Shown in pieces: positions 9,581 to 21,786 of a DNA stretch of 64,000 nucleotides. Source of the DNA: Saccharina japonica (Eukaryota; Sar; Phaeophyceae; Laminariales; Laminariaceae). Positions within the stretch are counted from its first letter, which is position 1; each line of letters starts with the position of its first letter. Made by a program: the position numbers and the translations under genes. The stretch is taken from NCBI GenBank assembly GCA_008828725.1, contig MEHQ01002192.1, forward strand, positions 124,001 through 188,000, written 5' to 3'. Below the pieces are notes generated by a model. It was not told the DNA's origin. It did no database searches and saw nothing but the letters and a program-made list of their open reading frames with translations.

Positions 9581-11562
9581 AATCCAATACTGTTTTATGT
9601 ATCGTTTGTTTTATCAGCAATTTTCGTTTTTTTTACCTATGCCATGCGATGTTTCATCGGGTTAAGCGTACGACTTCGTCAGTCACGAATGCCGCATGCA
9701 ATGGCAACTCGAATGTCACGTATTTGTCGTCATGAACAGTGGAAAAGAGTGACATCGCCAAAACAGAAGAAAATACCTAGAACTGGCGTTATCACCGAAA
9801 ATGCGACCCCACCAATCACAGGCCTTCAAAGAGGTCAGTAATAGTCAGTCGTTTCCGTAGGAATACGTTTTTTTTCCCCCGTTTGTTTTTCTGGACGAGC
9901 TGCTCCCAGGTGGTCCAAGGCATGTTTGCACAGAGGTTAACGCAAATATTCGAAAATTCGACAGCGTTTGATCAATATTAAGTCATTATTAACGCCAAAA
10001 ATCGATTATAAACTGAAACTAAGTAATAACGAAGCGATGCCGGGATTTGCACGTTTTACCGCACAAAGGTCCAAATATTCAAGCCGTTTTCATGAGATGA
10101 ACCCTGAACTTTCGCACTCGTCTTCTATATGCCCCTGCCAAACCATTGACGAATGGTGGGGGGGGGGAGTTGTTCACTCGTCGTTGAACATTCGGGATCC
10201 CTTAAGACCCAAATCTCCCATAAAAACACAAAAACACAACAAAAAAAATGACGGGGAAAAACAAAAACGGAAAACCCCCAACCGGAAACGGGTCGACAGG
10301 GTTTCATACATCGTGTGTGGCCAAATTTCAGGGTCTATCTCCCAAAAACGGCGTGAGCTTTGGCTGCTTAGTAAATTTGGGGTGGTATGCTTGAACCAGC
10401 CTGTACGCGTTTTCTCAAAGTCCGCTTTTTGGGACGAGTTGTGGAACTCCCCAAGTGAGGGGCGTCGAACAACAAAATTGGGTGCATTCCTACCGTAGCA
10501 TGCATCCGAGCGCAATAATTTTCCGCTCGCGTTCCCACACGGGATGGCATAAAAAAACTCGGCACAGCGCGTCCATACAACTTGTGAAGCTGCGGATCGG
10601 ACACGCGCATATTATGTTTTGAAGCACGAGGTGGTCACCGAAGAGGCGGTTTTTATTTCTGCAGCGAAGAATTGTGCCCGCGCACCAGTAAAAAGTTTAT
10701 GTTAAACCTGGATTAGGTCCTTTCCGTTGAAAAGAAGCAAGATGGAGGTTGCCAGATAAACGCAACAGTGGGAGTGCAGTATTCCTGGGTTGCATCAAAC
10801 ACGACGGCGGTAGGTGCGGCGTGAGCACTTGGGGGGAGGCGATGTTACACCTCCCAGATAGCTAGAGGTTCGCTAGCTACTTGTCCTTCAGGGGTCCCAG
10901 CTTGGGGGCCCGAGGTGGGGACACATTCGCCCAGGTGGATCGTTGCTGCGGCTCCATAATAATTACGGGGGGCGGCAGGGGGCTCCAGATCGACCTTCCT
11001 TGACGAGGTCAGCGAGCCTTCCTTCGCCTGTACGGAGGGCGATTTAAGTGGGCCCAGTACAAAAGGTGTTGTCAGCACTGTAAGGGGCGCGGGTAGGATA
11101 TGTTCTCTCATAACTCTTCGCCTCGCCCCGCCCAGGACAAAGATGTCGCGGTCAGGCGCGAAGGGTGTAGCTTCGTTTGAACCCTATGAGAAAAATAAGT
11201 CCGCTACCGGCTTGCTGGCCGAAGCCAGGGGCCGAAGAAAAATCCGTGACGGTAGGCTGGTCAGGAGAGGCGTCAGGATGAGAAAAATCTAAACGTTCTT
11301 CGTCAATGGCGCAAAGCGGGGGGGGGGGGTCGATCGGTCTCGCTTGCAGACGTAGAGCGGAGCGTTGCTACGGTACTCTTGCGTCGGGGACTCCTGTACC
11401 CGCACCTTGAAGCGACCGTCCCATCCGGGAAGTAAAACCCGGATGTGGCAGAAACCTGTGATGGAGCATTGGGAGACGCATGCGAACGACCAACAATAGT
11501 GCCGTTTTTGCGAGGGAGGGGTAGCGTGATACGCACTCGGACCCTGCGTTAAAACCCCTACC
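9581..11562. other. Intergenic stretch, no recognised gene
   Basis: Open frames at 9968-10498 (plus) and 10174-10515 (minus) overlap, are Lys/Asn-rich or A-run driven, and match nothing I recognise. Similar short blocks 'ctggacgagctgctcc' (about 9891) and 'gggacgagttgtgga' (about 10430) hint at old repeats. GC rises toward 10850-11300. Nothing else is supportable. Confidence 0.4.
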
Positions 11563-12075
11563 GGGGGGGGGGGTACTTCATTTCCATGCATGGCCGTAGT
11601 CGTATGGCCATAGACCCTCGCATCCCTACAATGCCGGGACGGAGCATGTCGGGTTTTCACCGATCAGGCAGGCATTGCTAGTACCAAGCTTTGCAAAGCG
11701 CCGTGAGGTGTTGGGCGAGTCGCATGAAGGGTGAGCTGCATCCTACTAAGAACCGCTTGCGAGGCGGACTTGCATATGGATGACAGCTTCAATGAGTTAA
11801 TTTAATGTCTGGTGTGGCCACTTCCTGAGACAGCAATGGGAGTACTATGTAACTGCCTCGTGGGTGCCTTACCATATACACACTACGTGATACGATAATT
11901 CCTCTTGTGCGGAGCAAAGATTCTCCACCCCGCACAAATGATCTAACTCGACCACCAGCCTTGGTGACCGCCAACAACAAAAAAAACGGTACCCTGGTTG
12001 TCTAGCTCGCGCAGTGAAAGGCGTGTTTTACAGCGTCGTCGCCAACCGACGCCAACCCAACCTATAAATATATAA
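11563..12075 (+). repeat. R1 dispersed repeat, full-length copy
   Basis: Complete unit from the G run and 'tacttcatttccatgcatgg' to 'gacgccaacccaacctata'. Closest in wording to the 8074 copy. The palindromic 12076-12147 element is attached immediately to its tail. Confidence 0.85.
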
Positions 12076-12147
12076 TACAGGCGCAAAAATGGGCGCGCTT
12101 CGCGCGCCTTATTTTATCTCATTGGGCTGCGCCAAGCGAAGCCTGTA
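12076..12147. repeat. 72-bp palindromic element
   Basis: Bounded by 'tacaggc' and its reverse complement 'gcctgta', with an inner perfect hairpin 'ggcgcgcttcgcgcgcc'. It lies exactly between the R1 tail and DNA leading into the satellite. It could be a tiny MITE, a cruciform or a terminator-like hairpin; nothing distinguishes these. Confidence 0.5.
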
Positions 12148-12269
12148 GATGGTGATCCATGTGAAATGACAACCACTCCTAAAACAAATAGGTCTATTAG
12201 ATCGGATTTAACGAACTTGCTGAACCTTCTTGCTCCCATTGGTGAGGAGCGTAGGATTCACGAATTTCA

Positions 12270-15200
12270 GCCCACGCAGCCAATCAGCTATGAGCCAGGA
12301 GTATTTGGGTTTCCACACCGCGAAAGGCGGTATCGACTCGGGGGATCACCGCTATAACCCCCGTGTTGTCGAATTTGTAGATGTACGGACATATTCATGG
12401 TCCGGGGATGACACCTTACCCTCCCCGGGTGGAGCTGGGTCCACGAACCTCAGCCACCCAGTGATGGAGCCAGTGGGGTTGAGGTTTCCATACCGTGCGG
12501 GGCGGTATCGACCCTAGGGATCACATATTTCACATTTCCTACCCCATTTGTCGGAGAGGTAATGTATGGAAGGATTAATTATCTGGCGATAGGACCTTAT
12601 CCTCCCCGCCTACGGCATACCCTCAAAGCTACCCCAGCCAGTCAGTGATAGAGCCAGTGGGGTTGGGGTTTCCACACCGTGCGCGTCGGTGTCGACCCGG
12701 CGGACCTCGGGTTTCGTCCACGGATTGTTGGAGTTGTAGACGTATGGAGGTGTTTCCGACCCGCCTATCGTCCCCGGGTGGTTTTGGCTTTACTTTCGAG
12801 TCCCAGCCAATCAGCGATCGGCCGGTGGGGTGGGGGTGTTCCATTCGTGCGTGGCAGTGTCGACCGGGGGGAACTCGATTTTCGTCGCCGTATTGGTGGA
12901 GTTGTACATGTGCGGAGGGGTTTTCGATCCGGGGATGGGACCTTATCGTCCCCGGGTGGTGCTGGCTTTATTTCCTAGACCCAGTCAATGAGCAATCAGC
13001 TAGCGGGGATGGGGTTTCCACACCGTGCGAGGTGGTGTCGACCCGGGGAGGCACCATTTTCGTCCCTGCTGCGTTGGAGTGTTGAATATAGGGAAGTGTT
13101 CATGACGCGGGGATGGAAAATGATCCTCCCCGGGTGGCGCTGGCTCCCCGAACCTCAGCCAAACAGTGATAGAGCCAGTGGGGTTGGGGTTTCCACACCG
13201 TGCGGGACGGTATCGAACTGGGGAATAATGTTTTTTTTCTCCCAGTTTGTCGGACTTGTAGATGTATGAATTTATGTACTATCTGGGGATGGGACCTTAT
13301 CCTCCCCGCGTGCGTCGGACCCTGAAAGGTACCCCAGCCAATCAGTGATAGAGCCAGTAGGGTTGGGGTTTCCACATCGTACGGGGCGGTCAGGGGGAAC
13401 TCGGTTTTCGTCCCCGGGTTGTTGGAGTTGTAGATGTATGGATGGATTTCCGATCCGGGGATGGGCCCCTATCATCTTCCGGGTGGCACTGGCTCTATTT
13501 TCGAGCCACAGTCAATAGCTATAGCGCCAGTGGCGCTGCGGTTTCCACACCGTGAGCGGCGGTATTGACATGGGGGGTCTCGGTTTTCGTCCCCGGGCTG
13601 TTGGAAATTGGGCTCGCTTTATTTTCGAGCCCCAGCCAATCAATCAGCGATCGGCCGGTCGGGCTGGGGTTTCAACACCCTGCCGAGCGGTTTTGACCCG
13701 GGGGTTCATTGATTTCGTCCCCAGGTGGTCGGAATTGTAGAGACAATGAGGCATTCGCGATCCCGGGATGAGTCCCTATCGTCCTCGGGTGAGGCGTTGT
13801 GGATGCATGGTGGGGTTTCCGATCCGGGGATGATACTATGTCGTCCCCGGGTCGTTCTAGCTTTGTATACGAGCCCCAGCCAATCATCGATCGGCCGGTG
13901 TGGCTGGGGTTTCTACAACGTGCGCGAAGGTGTCGACCCGGGGGATCTCGGCTTTCGTCCCCGCGTTGTTGGAGGTGTATATATATGGAGAGATTTCCAA
14001 ATCGAGGATGGGGACCTATCGTCCCCGGGTGAGGAGTTGTGGATGCATGGCGGGATGTCCGATCCGGGGATATACTCTGTCGTCCCCTGGTGGCTCTGCC
14101 TTTGTGTACGAGCGCCAGCCAATAAGCGATTGGCCGGTGTGGCTGGGGTTTCCACACCGTGCGCGGCGGTGTCGACCCGGAGGATCTCGGTTTTCGTCCC
14201 CGCGTGGTTGGAGTTGTACATGTATGGAGGGATTTCCGAACCGGGGATGGGGCCGTATCGTGCCCGGGTGGCGTTGGCTTTTTTTTCGAGCCCCAACCAA
14301 TCAGCGATCGGCCGGTTGGGCTGGGGTTTCCACACCGTGCGGGGTGGTTTTGACCCGGGGCCTCATTGATTTCGTCCCCGGGTGGTCGGAATTGTAGAGA
14401 TACCAAGGGGTTTCCAAACCGAGGATGGGGACATATCGTCCCCGGGTGAGGAGTTGTGGATGCACGGCGGGATGTCCAATCAGGGGATGATACTCTGTCG
14501 TCCCCGGGTGGCTCTGGCTTTGTGTACGAGCCCCAGCCAATGAACGATCGGCCGGTGTGGCTGGGGTTTCCACACCGTGCACGGCGGTGTCGACCCGGGG
14601 GACCTCGGTTTTCGTCCCCGCGTTGTTGGAGTTGTAAATTTATGGAGGCATTTCCGAACCGGGGATGGGACCGTATCGTCCCCGGGTGGCGTTGGCTTTT
14701 TTTCGAGCCCCAGCAAATCAGCGATCGGCCGGTCGGGCTGGGGTTTCTACACCGTGCGGGGCGGTTTTGACCCGGGGAAACGTTTTTTTCGTCCCCGGGT
14801 GGTCGGAGTTGTAGAGATACGGTGGGATTTCCAAACCGGGGATGAGGACCTATCGTCCCCGGGTGAGGAGTTGTGGATTTATGGCGGGATTTCCGATCGG
14901 GGGATGATACTCTGTCGTCCCCGGGTGGCTCTGGCTTTGTGTACGAGCGCCAGCCAATCAGTGATAGGCCGATATGGCTGGGGTTTCCACACCGTGGCCG
15001 GCCGTGTCGACCCGGGGGGGCTCGGTTTTCGTCCCCAGGCTGTTGGAGTTGTACATGTATGGAGGGATTTCCGAACCGGAGATGGGGCCCTATCATCCCC
15101 GGGTGGCGCTGGCTTTATTGTCGAGCCCCAACCAATCAGCGATCGGCCGGCGGGGCTGGGATTTCCACACCGTGCGGGGCGGTTTCGACCCGGGGGGTCG

Positions 15201-16125
15201 TTTTTTTCGTCCCCCGGTGGTCGGAGTTGTAGAGTTACTGAGGGATTCCCGAACCGGAGATGGGGACCAATCTTCCCCGGGTGAGGAGTCGTGGATGTAT
15301 GGCGGGATTTCCGATCGGGGGATAATACTCTGTTCTCCCGGGGTGACTCTGACTTTGTATACGAGCCCCAGCCAATCAGCGATCGGCCGGTGTGGCTGGG
15401 ATTTCCACACAGTGCGCGGCGGTGTCGATCCGGGGGACCTCGGCTTTCGTCCCCGCGTTGTTGGATCTATACACGTATGGAGGGATTTCCCAACCGGGGA
15501 TTGGTCCGTATCGTCCCTGGGTGGCGCTGGCTTTATTTTTGAGCCCCAGCCAATCAGCGATCGGCCGGTCGGGCTGGGGTTTCCACGCCTTGCGGGGCGG
15601 TGTTGACCCGGGGGGTCGTTTTCCCCTTCCCAAAGTGGTTGGGATTGTAGATATACGGAGGAATTTCCAAGCCGGGGATGGGGACCAATTGCCCCGGGTG
15701 AGATGTTGTGGATGTATGGCGGGGTTTCCGATCCGGGGATGATACTCTGTCGTCCCCCGGGTAACTCTGGCTTTGTATACGAGCCCCAGCCAATCAGCGA
15801 TCGGCCGTTGTGGCTGGGGTTTCCACACCGTGGCCGGCGGTGCCGACCCGGGAGATCTTGGTTTTCGTCCCCGCGTTGTTGGAGTTGCACATGTTTGGAG
15901 GGATTTCCAATCCGGGGGTGGGGCCCTGTCGTCCCTGGGCGTCGCTGGCTTTATTTTCAAGCCCCAGCCAATCAGCGATCTGCCGATGGGGCTGGTTTCC
16001 ACACCGTGCGGGGCGGTTTCGAGCCGGGGGTCGTTTTTTTCGTCCCCGGGTGGTTGGAGTTGTAGAGTTACGGAGGGATTTCCGAACCGGGGATGGGGAC
16101 CTATCGTCCCCGGGTGCGGCGGGAC
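12270..16125. repeat. Tandem satellite array with higher-order structure
   Basis: About twenty monomers sharing 'cagccaatcagcgatcggcc', 'tttccacaccgtgc' and 'tttcgtccccg'. Using 'cagccaa' as anchor, spacing is 174-179 bp from about 12279 to 13509. It then becomes an alternation of 178 and 240 bp: 14116, 14294, 14534, 14711, 14951, 15129, 15369, 15547, 15787, 15965, a strict 417-418-bp period. The 240-bp form is a monomer with an extra ~62-bp partial duplication. Long overlapping frames on both strands (up to 474 codons) come from stop-free repeat units and are not genes. Confidence 0.95.
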
Positions 16126-16430
16126 TGGGGGTTTCCCCCGAGGGGCAACTCCCGCCGCAAGTGTCGCGGCCCCTGATTGGCCAAGGGCGGGCTGGGGGCC
16201 CACCTCGACCAATGGGCGTCGGGCTCGGAAAATGCAGGGATGAAACGTAATCCTTATTATATTATTATTTTTATAGGGACGGGGGGGGGACGCACTCATT
16301 TGTTGCTTGCCTTAGTAATTTGGTCATTGACCACGCATCCCTTGTGAGACGGAGCACCGTTCCTACTCCTAATAGAGACGCCTCCAACATTTGGGCGCTC
16401 ACTACGTACGTTGTTTCTATATATTACAAA
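16126..16430. other. Satellite-LINE junction
   Basis: Short GC-rich stretch containing 'cctgattggccaagggcggg' and 'cgaccaatgggcg' (inverted CCAAT-type boxes, possibly chance), then an A/T-rich stretch and a G9 run. No gene. Confidence 0.35.
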
Positions 16431-16483
16431 TATATATATATATATATAATCCTATCCCCTTCCTGTTTCGCCGCCTGTGGCCA

Positions 16484-17360
16484 CTATCTATCTCCTAACA
16501 TGGCGATCGTTTTCTCGCTACTATCTAGTGTACCAAACTTCTCCATGTCGCATTCGTCTATGCTCCTCATTTCCTCTTCTAACACATCCCGTTTCTCCTT
16601 GTACATTTCACATTCTCCCACAATGTGAATTCTACTCTCTATTGCTTTGCCACATGGGCGCATGTGTGCATCTACTTCCTCCTCCTCCCGGCTACTCGTA
16701 TACCTCCTTCTTCTTGCTGGCAGGCCCAGGTCCCCTACGTACGAGTACACGAGTTCGTAGCTTCAGCGTTTTCGCGAAGTCCATTGGGGCGTGCAAGTAC
16801 TTTTTCATTCCTATCCCTTCCTGTCTTAACCCCCCGTATATCTCCAAGTTTTTCTCCCCTTCCACCTTCTTTCTTAGCGCTAGCCTTTCCCTTCTTTATA
16901 TCCTTTCTTTTACTTCTGTCTTGTACCCCCCAAACTTCTCTATGGCTAGCATCTCTTTTTGGCTTCCTATATCCTTCCATACTTTCTCGACTACGCTATC
17001 CCACCTTGTTCCAGCTCGCCCTTTGGTTATTTTCTCCCATACAGCTTTATCAATTATGGCTGGCAACCTCTTATTGGGCATGTTCTTTATGTTGCATTGC
17101 CATTTCAACTCACGCACGTCTTTATTTGTCTTAAGTGGGTACATTCCCAGTTCTGCTCTCAACACTGTATTACTCGTCGTATTTGAGCAACCTAGTACTT
17201 TTTTAGCTGCTGTCATCTGTACTGTTTCCAGCTGTTTTACGAACTTGGCGTTCCCTACCCATACTTCTCCTGCATATTCTAGCTTTGGTACAATAACATT
17301 CATCAGGATACATATCTTAATTATATTGCCAAGGTGCGAGTCTGTTAGGACTGCTTTCAT
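16484..17360 (-). pseudogene. LINE C-terminal region with a Cys/His motif
   Basis: Continues from RT: 'YAGEVWVGNAKFVKQLETVQ' is the usual post-RT helical region, followed by 'LKWQCNIKNMPNKRLP' and the putative zinc-binding 'CGKAIESRIHIVGEC'. One frameshift at about 16900-16750. The long plus-strand frame at 16477-17430 is its antisense shadow. Confidence 0.75.
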
Positions 17361-17439
17361 CTTGCCTACGTGTGCCTTACCCTTGCCTATTAGCTTTGTT
17401 GTGTGTGCATCCCAAGAGCAGTATTTTTAGATCTCTACG

Positions 17440-18480
17440 CCAAGGTACGTATACTGGTCTACGATCGGTAATTCATATTCTCCCCACTTCTACTTGAAGT
17501 TACCGGACTCTTCTTAACTTCGTTACATACAACTACTGCGCACATTTTTACGTTCGCCGTCACTCTCCACTTCCTGGTGTACTCTAGTGCCTTCTCTATT
17601 TGTTTCTGCAGCCCTTCGGGTGTTTCTGATATCCTCACGAAATCATCCGCAAACATCAATCCGGACACCGTATCTTCCCCCACCGTGACTCCCTACGATG
17701 CTGCTTGTACTGCTACTATCATGTCATTAATGTATACCTTGAATAGGTTAGGTGACAGCGTACATCCCTGTCCAACTCCTTGTAGGATATCAACGTACTT
17801 CGATATTTCCCCGTCCAACATCATAGCGCTTCTCGCACATTCCGTCATCTTCTTCATCATTCTCCACATCTTTCCTCTTATCCCTATTTCCCACAACTTT
17901 TTCCACAGCCCTTTTCTCCATACTGTGCTCGTATGTCGTAGGCCTTCCGTACATCTAGAAAAAATAATACGCTGTTAGCCCCGCGTCTTTCCTACCTTGG
18001 ATTATCTCACCTAGTGTGTACACATGGTCTACGCAGCTACGGTTGGGCCTAAATCCTGCTTGCCCTTCGCTAATTGTTTCTTCCTTCTCCACCAGTGTTC
18101 CCATTCTATCGTTCAAAATAATACAGAACATGTTACCTACAGTGCTTAGTAGCGTTATCCCCCTATAGTTACCCGGGTCAGCCTTGTCTTCTTTCTTCAA
18201 AAAGTTTACTACTACTCCTTCTCTCCACCTCTTAGGTGCGTACTCTTTTTTTTTCATATCCAGTTATACAACTTAACCATAATGGTAAGCATTCCTTGTC
18301 CCCCGTACTTCATTATTTCATTCACTATTTGGCCTGCCCCTGCTGCCTTTCTATTGTTAAGTTTAGCTACACACACACATTTAAACATGTTATTACTTCT
18401 TCCCTTGTGAACTCTCCCTGTAACCCTTCTGAACCACTGCCTTCCTTTTCTGGTGCATTTACGTTCGCCTCTGCCCACAC
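17440..18480 (-). pseudogene. LINE reverse transcriptase
   Basis: Motifs in order: 'NNRKAAGAGQIVNEI', 'WREGVVVNFLKKEDK', 'NYRGITLLSTVGNMF', 'EGQAGFRPNRSCVDHV', 'FFLDVRKAYD' (first catalytic Asp), 'GVGQGCTLSPNLF', and 'GLMFADDFV' (the FADD catalytic pair), then 'YELPIVDQYTYLGV'. Catalytic aspartates are still present, but frameshifts at about 18255, 17950 and 17690 and a stop near 17460 break the frame. Confidence 0.88.
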
Positions 18481-19149
18481 GTTGATTTCATTCTCGAATT
18501 ATTCGTCGAACGTTTCGTTGGTTGTGGGCGTTCCTAGCTTGCGGTAGTGCTCTACAAGTACTCCCCTTTTCCCCTTTGAACTACTAACCATTTTACCGTT
18601 CTGTGCTCTTAATGTAGCTAACGGCGTGTCTGATCTCCTGCTTGTTTGCCCAGTATCCCTTTTATCCCTACCCACGTCTGCTTCATCCGTCCATCAAAAT
18701 CTCCATTCGTTTTATTAACTACGTCAAATCGCGTCCCTTTCTTCTTCTTCTCAGCCATCTATTTCACTTTAATTCTAGCAGTAGCATGTCCCTCCCACCT
18801 GACGTACTTTCAATCGATGTGTATCTTGCGTATGCCTTTCTCCTTACTCGTATAGCCTATTTTACTTCCTCATCCCACCATTTTACTGCTCTATTGCATA
18901 TTATCAACTTATTCCCTATTACTTTACTCGCTGTGTTCTTGACCATTTGCTCCCATCCTTCTATTGTCTTCGCTCCTGCACTATCCCTCTCCGTGTTGTT
19001 CTTTGTCGTACCTATGTTTTCCAACAGCTCGGGAAAATGCTCTGCCTTTTTAGTCATCTCTTCTTGGAATTCTTCCCTTTTTTCTTTTACTTCTAGTTTA
19101 TCTATTCTCCATCTGTACGGTGTCCTACCGCGCCTATTTTTGATAACTC

Positions 19150-19935
19150 TAGTCTGCTGACTGTCTGTCCATATTGGGCAGTGATCCGTAGTTCCTACGT
19201 CCGCTGTGCATACATGCACTTCCTTTGTCCTTACTGCTTCCATTTTCTACCACCGTAAATTCAAGAACGGAAATTTCTTTCTTTTGGATGCACTGTTTAG
19301 TCCATTCTGGCTCTGGCTTTTTACTCTACCGTTCAGTGTCTCCATCTCATTTTTCTTGAGGAACTCCAGCATCTCTTCCCCGTTCTCATTATGTGTTACT
19401 TCCCCATATTGCCCAATGCTCTCGTTCGGGTTGCTTGCCTTCCCAATTCTCGAATTAAAATCTCCCACTAGTACTACTTCTCCTTGTCTTACATATATTC
19501 TGTGCATCTACTGCTACTTCTGCGAACTTCTTCTGTATATATTTTTCCGTACTCTTCGACTCTAAGGGTACATATATGTTTCCTAAGAAATAACATTTCA
19601 CTCCCCTGTCCCCTGGTATCTTTATTCGTATGTTTTCGTCGAATTTTGTGTCTTCGGTCACTTCTACTATGTCACACGGGTATTCTTGACTATAAACCCT
19701 ACTCCCCCCGCCCGCCTATTCTTGTTGTTATGTCCCTTCCTTTTTTTCCCTATCCATGCGTACTCTCCAATTGTGCATCCTAATTCCCCCCCATCTTTCT
19801 CCCATGACTCTTGAATTCCCACTATGTCTAGGTCTCGCTTACTGACTTGTTCGGCTATTTCTATCCTCTTGCGCTCTTCCGTGGCGAATCCACCCACGTT
19901 CCATGATCCTATTCTCGGCGTTTTCGTTTCACTAT
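19150..19935 (-). pseudogene. LINE APE-like endonuclease
   Basis: Shows 'GSWNVGGF' (Asn site), 'DLDIVGIQESW' (catalytic Glu), 'YAWIGKKRKG', 'GGVGFIVK', 'VVLVGDFNSRIG' (the D/N pair) and 'VGTTDHCPIWTD' (terminal DH pair). These are the ordered hallmarks of the APE fold in LINEs, which nicks the target to prime reverse transcription. At least three frameshifts separate the pieces (near 19660, 19500 and 19245). Confidence 0.85.
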
Positions 19936-20009
19936 TCGCTCGACTCTTATCTTTCGTTTCTTCTCGGTCGTACGTAGCTACTTCTGTGTTCTCTTCTTTG
20001 GGCTTTACT

Positions 20010-20477
20010 TCATTTTCCGTTTCCAGTTTTGTCTTCTTGCTCTACGCCACTGTGTTTCTCTCCCATTCCCTTTGGGCAACGTACTGTTCTCTGTCTCCCC
20101 TTAACTCCGTTCGCCCTAGGACTATGTCTTATATTCGGTATTCCATTAGCTATACATACCCTCCACCCTAGTCTTCTAACCCATGCAGACACTTTTTCTG
20201 TCTCTAACTCCTGCCACTCCATGCTCGCTTTCGGTTTTAGCGTGACTCGAAAATGTTCTCTCTCCCTTTCTATTTGTCCTAATGCAAGGCAATATAGTCC
20301 TACTTCGTCGCACATACTCTTGAACTCTATTCTCGTCATGTCGCTAGAAACTCCGAATACCAGCACTACCAGCACTACTGGTACTTTATCCTTCCAATAT
20401 TTATTCCTCCACCCATCCTGCCTCGCCGTCTTTCGCCTAATCTCTCCTGAGACTATCTCCAGCTTGTTTGTGTTCAT
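20010..20477 (-). pseudogene. LINE 5' protein region (ORF1-like)
   Basis: A 155-residue minus-strand frame starting 'MNTNKLEIVSGEIRR' lies directly upstream of the endonuclease, which resumes one frame over just past its stop. It has no zinc knuckle. A basic C-terminal part ('NGVKGRQRTVRCPKG') would suit nucleic-acid binding. Assigned by position, since sequence gives no family. Confidence 0.5.
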
Positions 20478-20519
20478 ATTTGTAGTGGGAAGTGTTCAAG
20501 TTATTGGGGCTCCCCAATC

Positions 20520-21335
20520 CTAGTACTCGTTGAGGGTATGGTGCCTTTCAGTTCTTTTGTCGGCGGACCACACTAAATAGTGTCTCCAACACGGGCTCAT
20601 AGCCTGGAGCCAAGTTCAACACCATTAACACAAGTACCCCACGTTTGTGTCAGGCGATCTGCATGGCACCCATCCTGGCGTCCCACGATCGTATATTTTA
20701 TCTTCTTGCCCCGCTACTGTACTGGTTAATTTCCTCCAGGGAGGTCATTTTTACCGTGCCGGGTTCAAGGACGGCTTGCATAACACAAAGTCTTACTCAC
20801 ACATCGGGATGCCCCGTACGCCGCTTCCTCCATCTGTACGTGTCACCATGAGTAGCTACCCCACTAATGCTCTGAGTAGACCTTCGCTGTGGAAAGTTTG
20901 GCCAACGATCCCCCAATATTTTGCACCGGCTTATATCCTTCTATCCTTCAAGATATCTACGTACCGCTTGGTGCTCCTTCCCTTTGGTCGTGTGGTCGGT
21001 CAATGGCAAGGTGTCTGTTTCATAGGTTTAATAGGCCTGACTTAATGTCATGCATCATCCACCCCTCCCCTTAATTTGGCGCATGGTATGTGCACCAAGC
21101 TTCAGGGGTTTAGGACGATGTCAGACCAGATTTTCACCGCCCAATGGAAATCGGTAATTTTTTCCGGGTATCTCACCACGAGACCCCAACCTTCATGTGA
21201 AATGAACATGTCGGGGTGACCTTGCCGTATCTATGTGTGTGCATGTAAGGTGATCCTCCGTCATGCTAGGTGTTTGATCTATGTTTTAATGTGTGTACCA
21301 TGTATTACCTGATACGATATGGGAGAAGATATATG
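20520..21335. other. Intergenic stretch, no recognised gene
   Basis: Overlapping short frames on the plus strand (20645-21074) have no recognisable content. Possibly part of an old element. Nothing firm. Confidence 0.35.
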
Positions 21336-21339
21336 CTTA

Positions 21340-21785
21340 ATTTCCGGTTTGCGTTTTGGTATGGGAAAAAAATACTGGTTAGTTTAGTAATGTCATGTTT
21401 ATGTCCGGCTTGTGTTTTGATGTGAGGGAAAACAAAACGGGTTAGTTGAGTAATTTCATGCCTATATCGTATCCGGTTTGTAATTAGTTATGAGATAAAA
21501 AAAAACTGGTTAATTTAGTAATTTCATGTCTATGTCCGGTTTGTGTTTTGATACGAGGAAAACAGAACTGGTTAGTTTAGTAATTTCATGTCTTATGTCC
21601 GGTTTGTGTTTTTATACGAGAAAATAAACTGGTTAGCTTAGTAATTTCATGTCTATATCCGGTTGGTGTTTTGATAGGAGGGAAAAAAAACTGGGTAGAT
21701 TAGTAATTAATGTCTATGTCCGGTTTGTGTGTTGATATTATGGGAAAAAAACTGGTTAGCTTAGTAATTTCATGTCTACAGTCTG
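21340..21785 (+). repeat. Minisatellite, about seven units of ~62 bp
   Basis: Each unit reads approximately 'tgtccggtttgtgttttgat' then 'gaggaaaa', 'actggttagtttagtaattt' and 'catgtcta'. Units differ by small indels in the A run. There are no spacers between units, so this is a tandem repeat and not a CRISPR array. Confidence 0.9.
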
Positions 21786-21786
21786 G

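Larger units (their letters stand above)
16440..20480 (-). mobile_element. APE-type non-LTR retrotransposon (LINE), decayed
   Basis: On the minus strand the order is: an N-terminal region of unknown function (20477-20010), APE endonuclease (about 19935-19150), reverse transcriptase (about 18480-17440), and a C-terminal region ending in a Cys/His motif 'CGKAIESRIHIVGEC' (about 16660-16620). The 3' end is followed by an (AT)n run at 16431-16449, as expected of a LINE with a simple-repeat tail. Many frameshifts and stops interrupt it. Sequences on both sides are unrelated, so it looks like a near-full-length but old insertion. Clade not resolved. Confidence 0.88.

Noticed and set aside
13672..15096. 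474-codon minus-strand frame and several long plus-strand frames
   Set aside because: They run across many satellite units in both orientations. The unit simply lacks stops, and peptide repeats mirror the DNA period.
16477..17430. 317-codon plus-strand frame rich in Ser, Phe and Leu
   Set aside because: Exact antisense of the LINE C-terminal coding region on the minus strand.
21340..21785. CRISPR-like regular repeats
   Set aside because: Units abut with no spacers, and the host is eukaryotic; this is a minisatellite.
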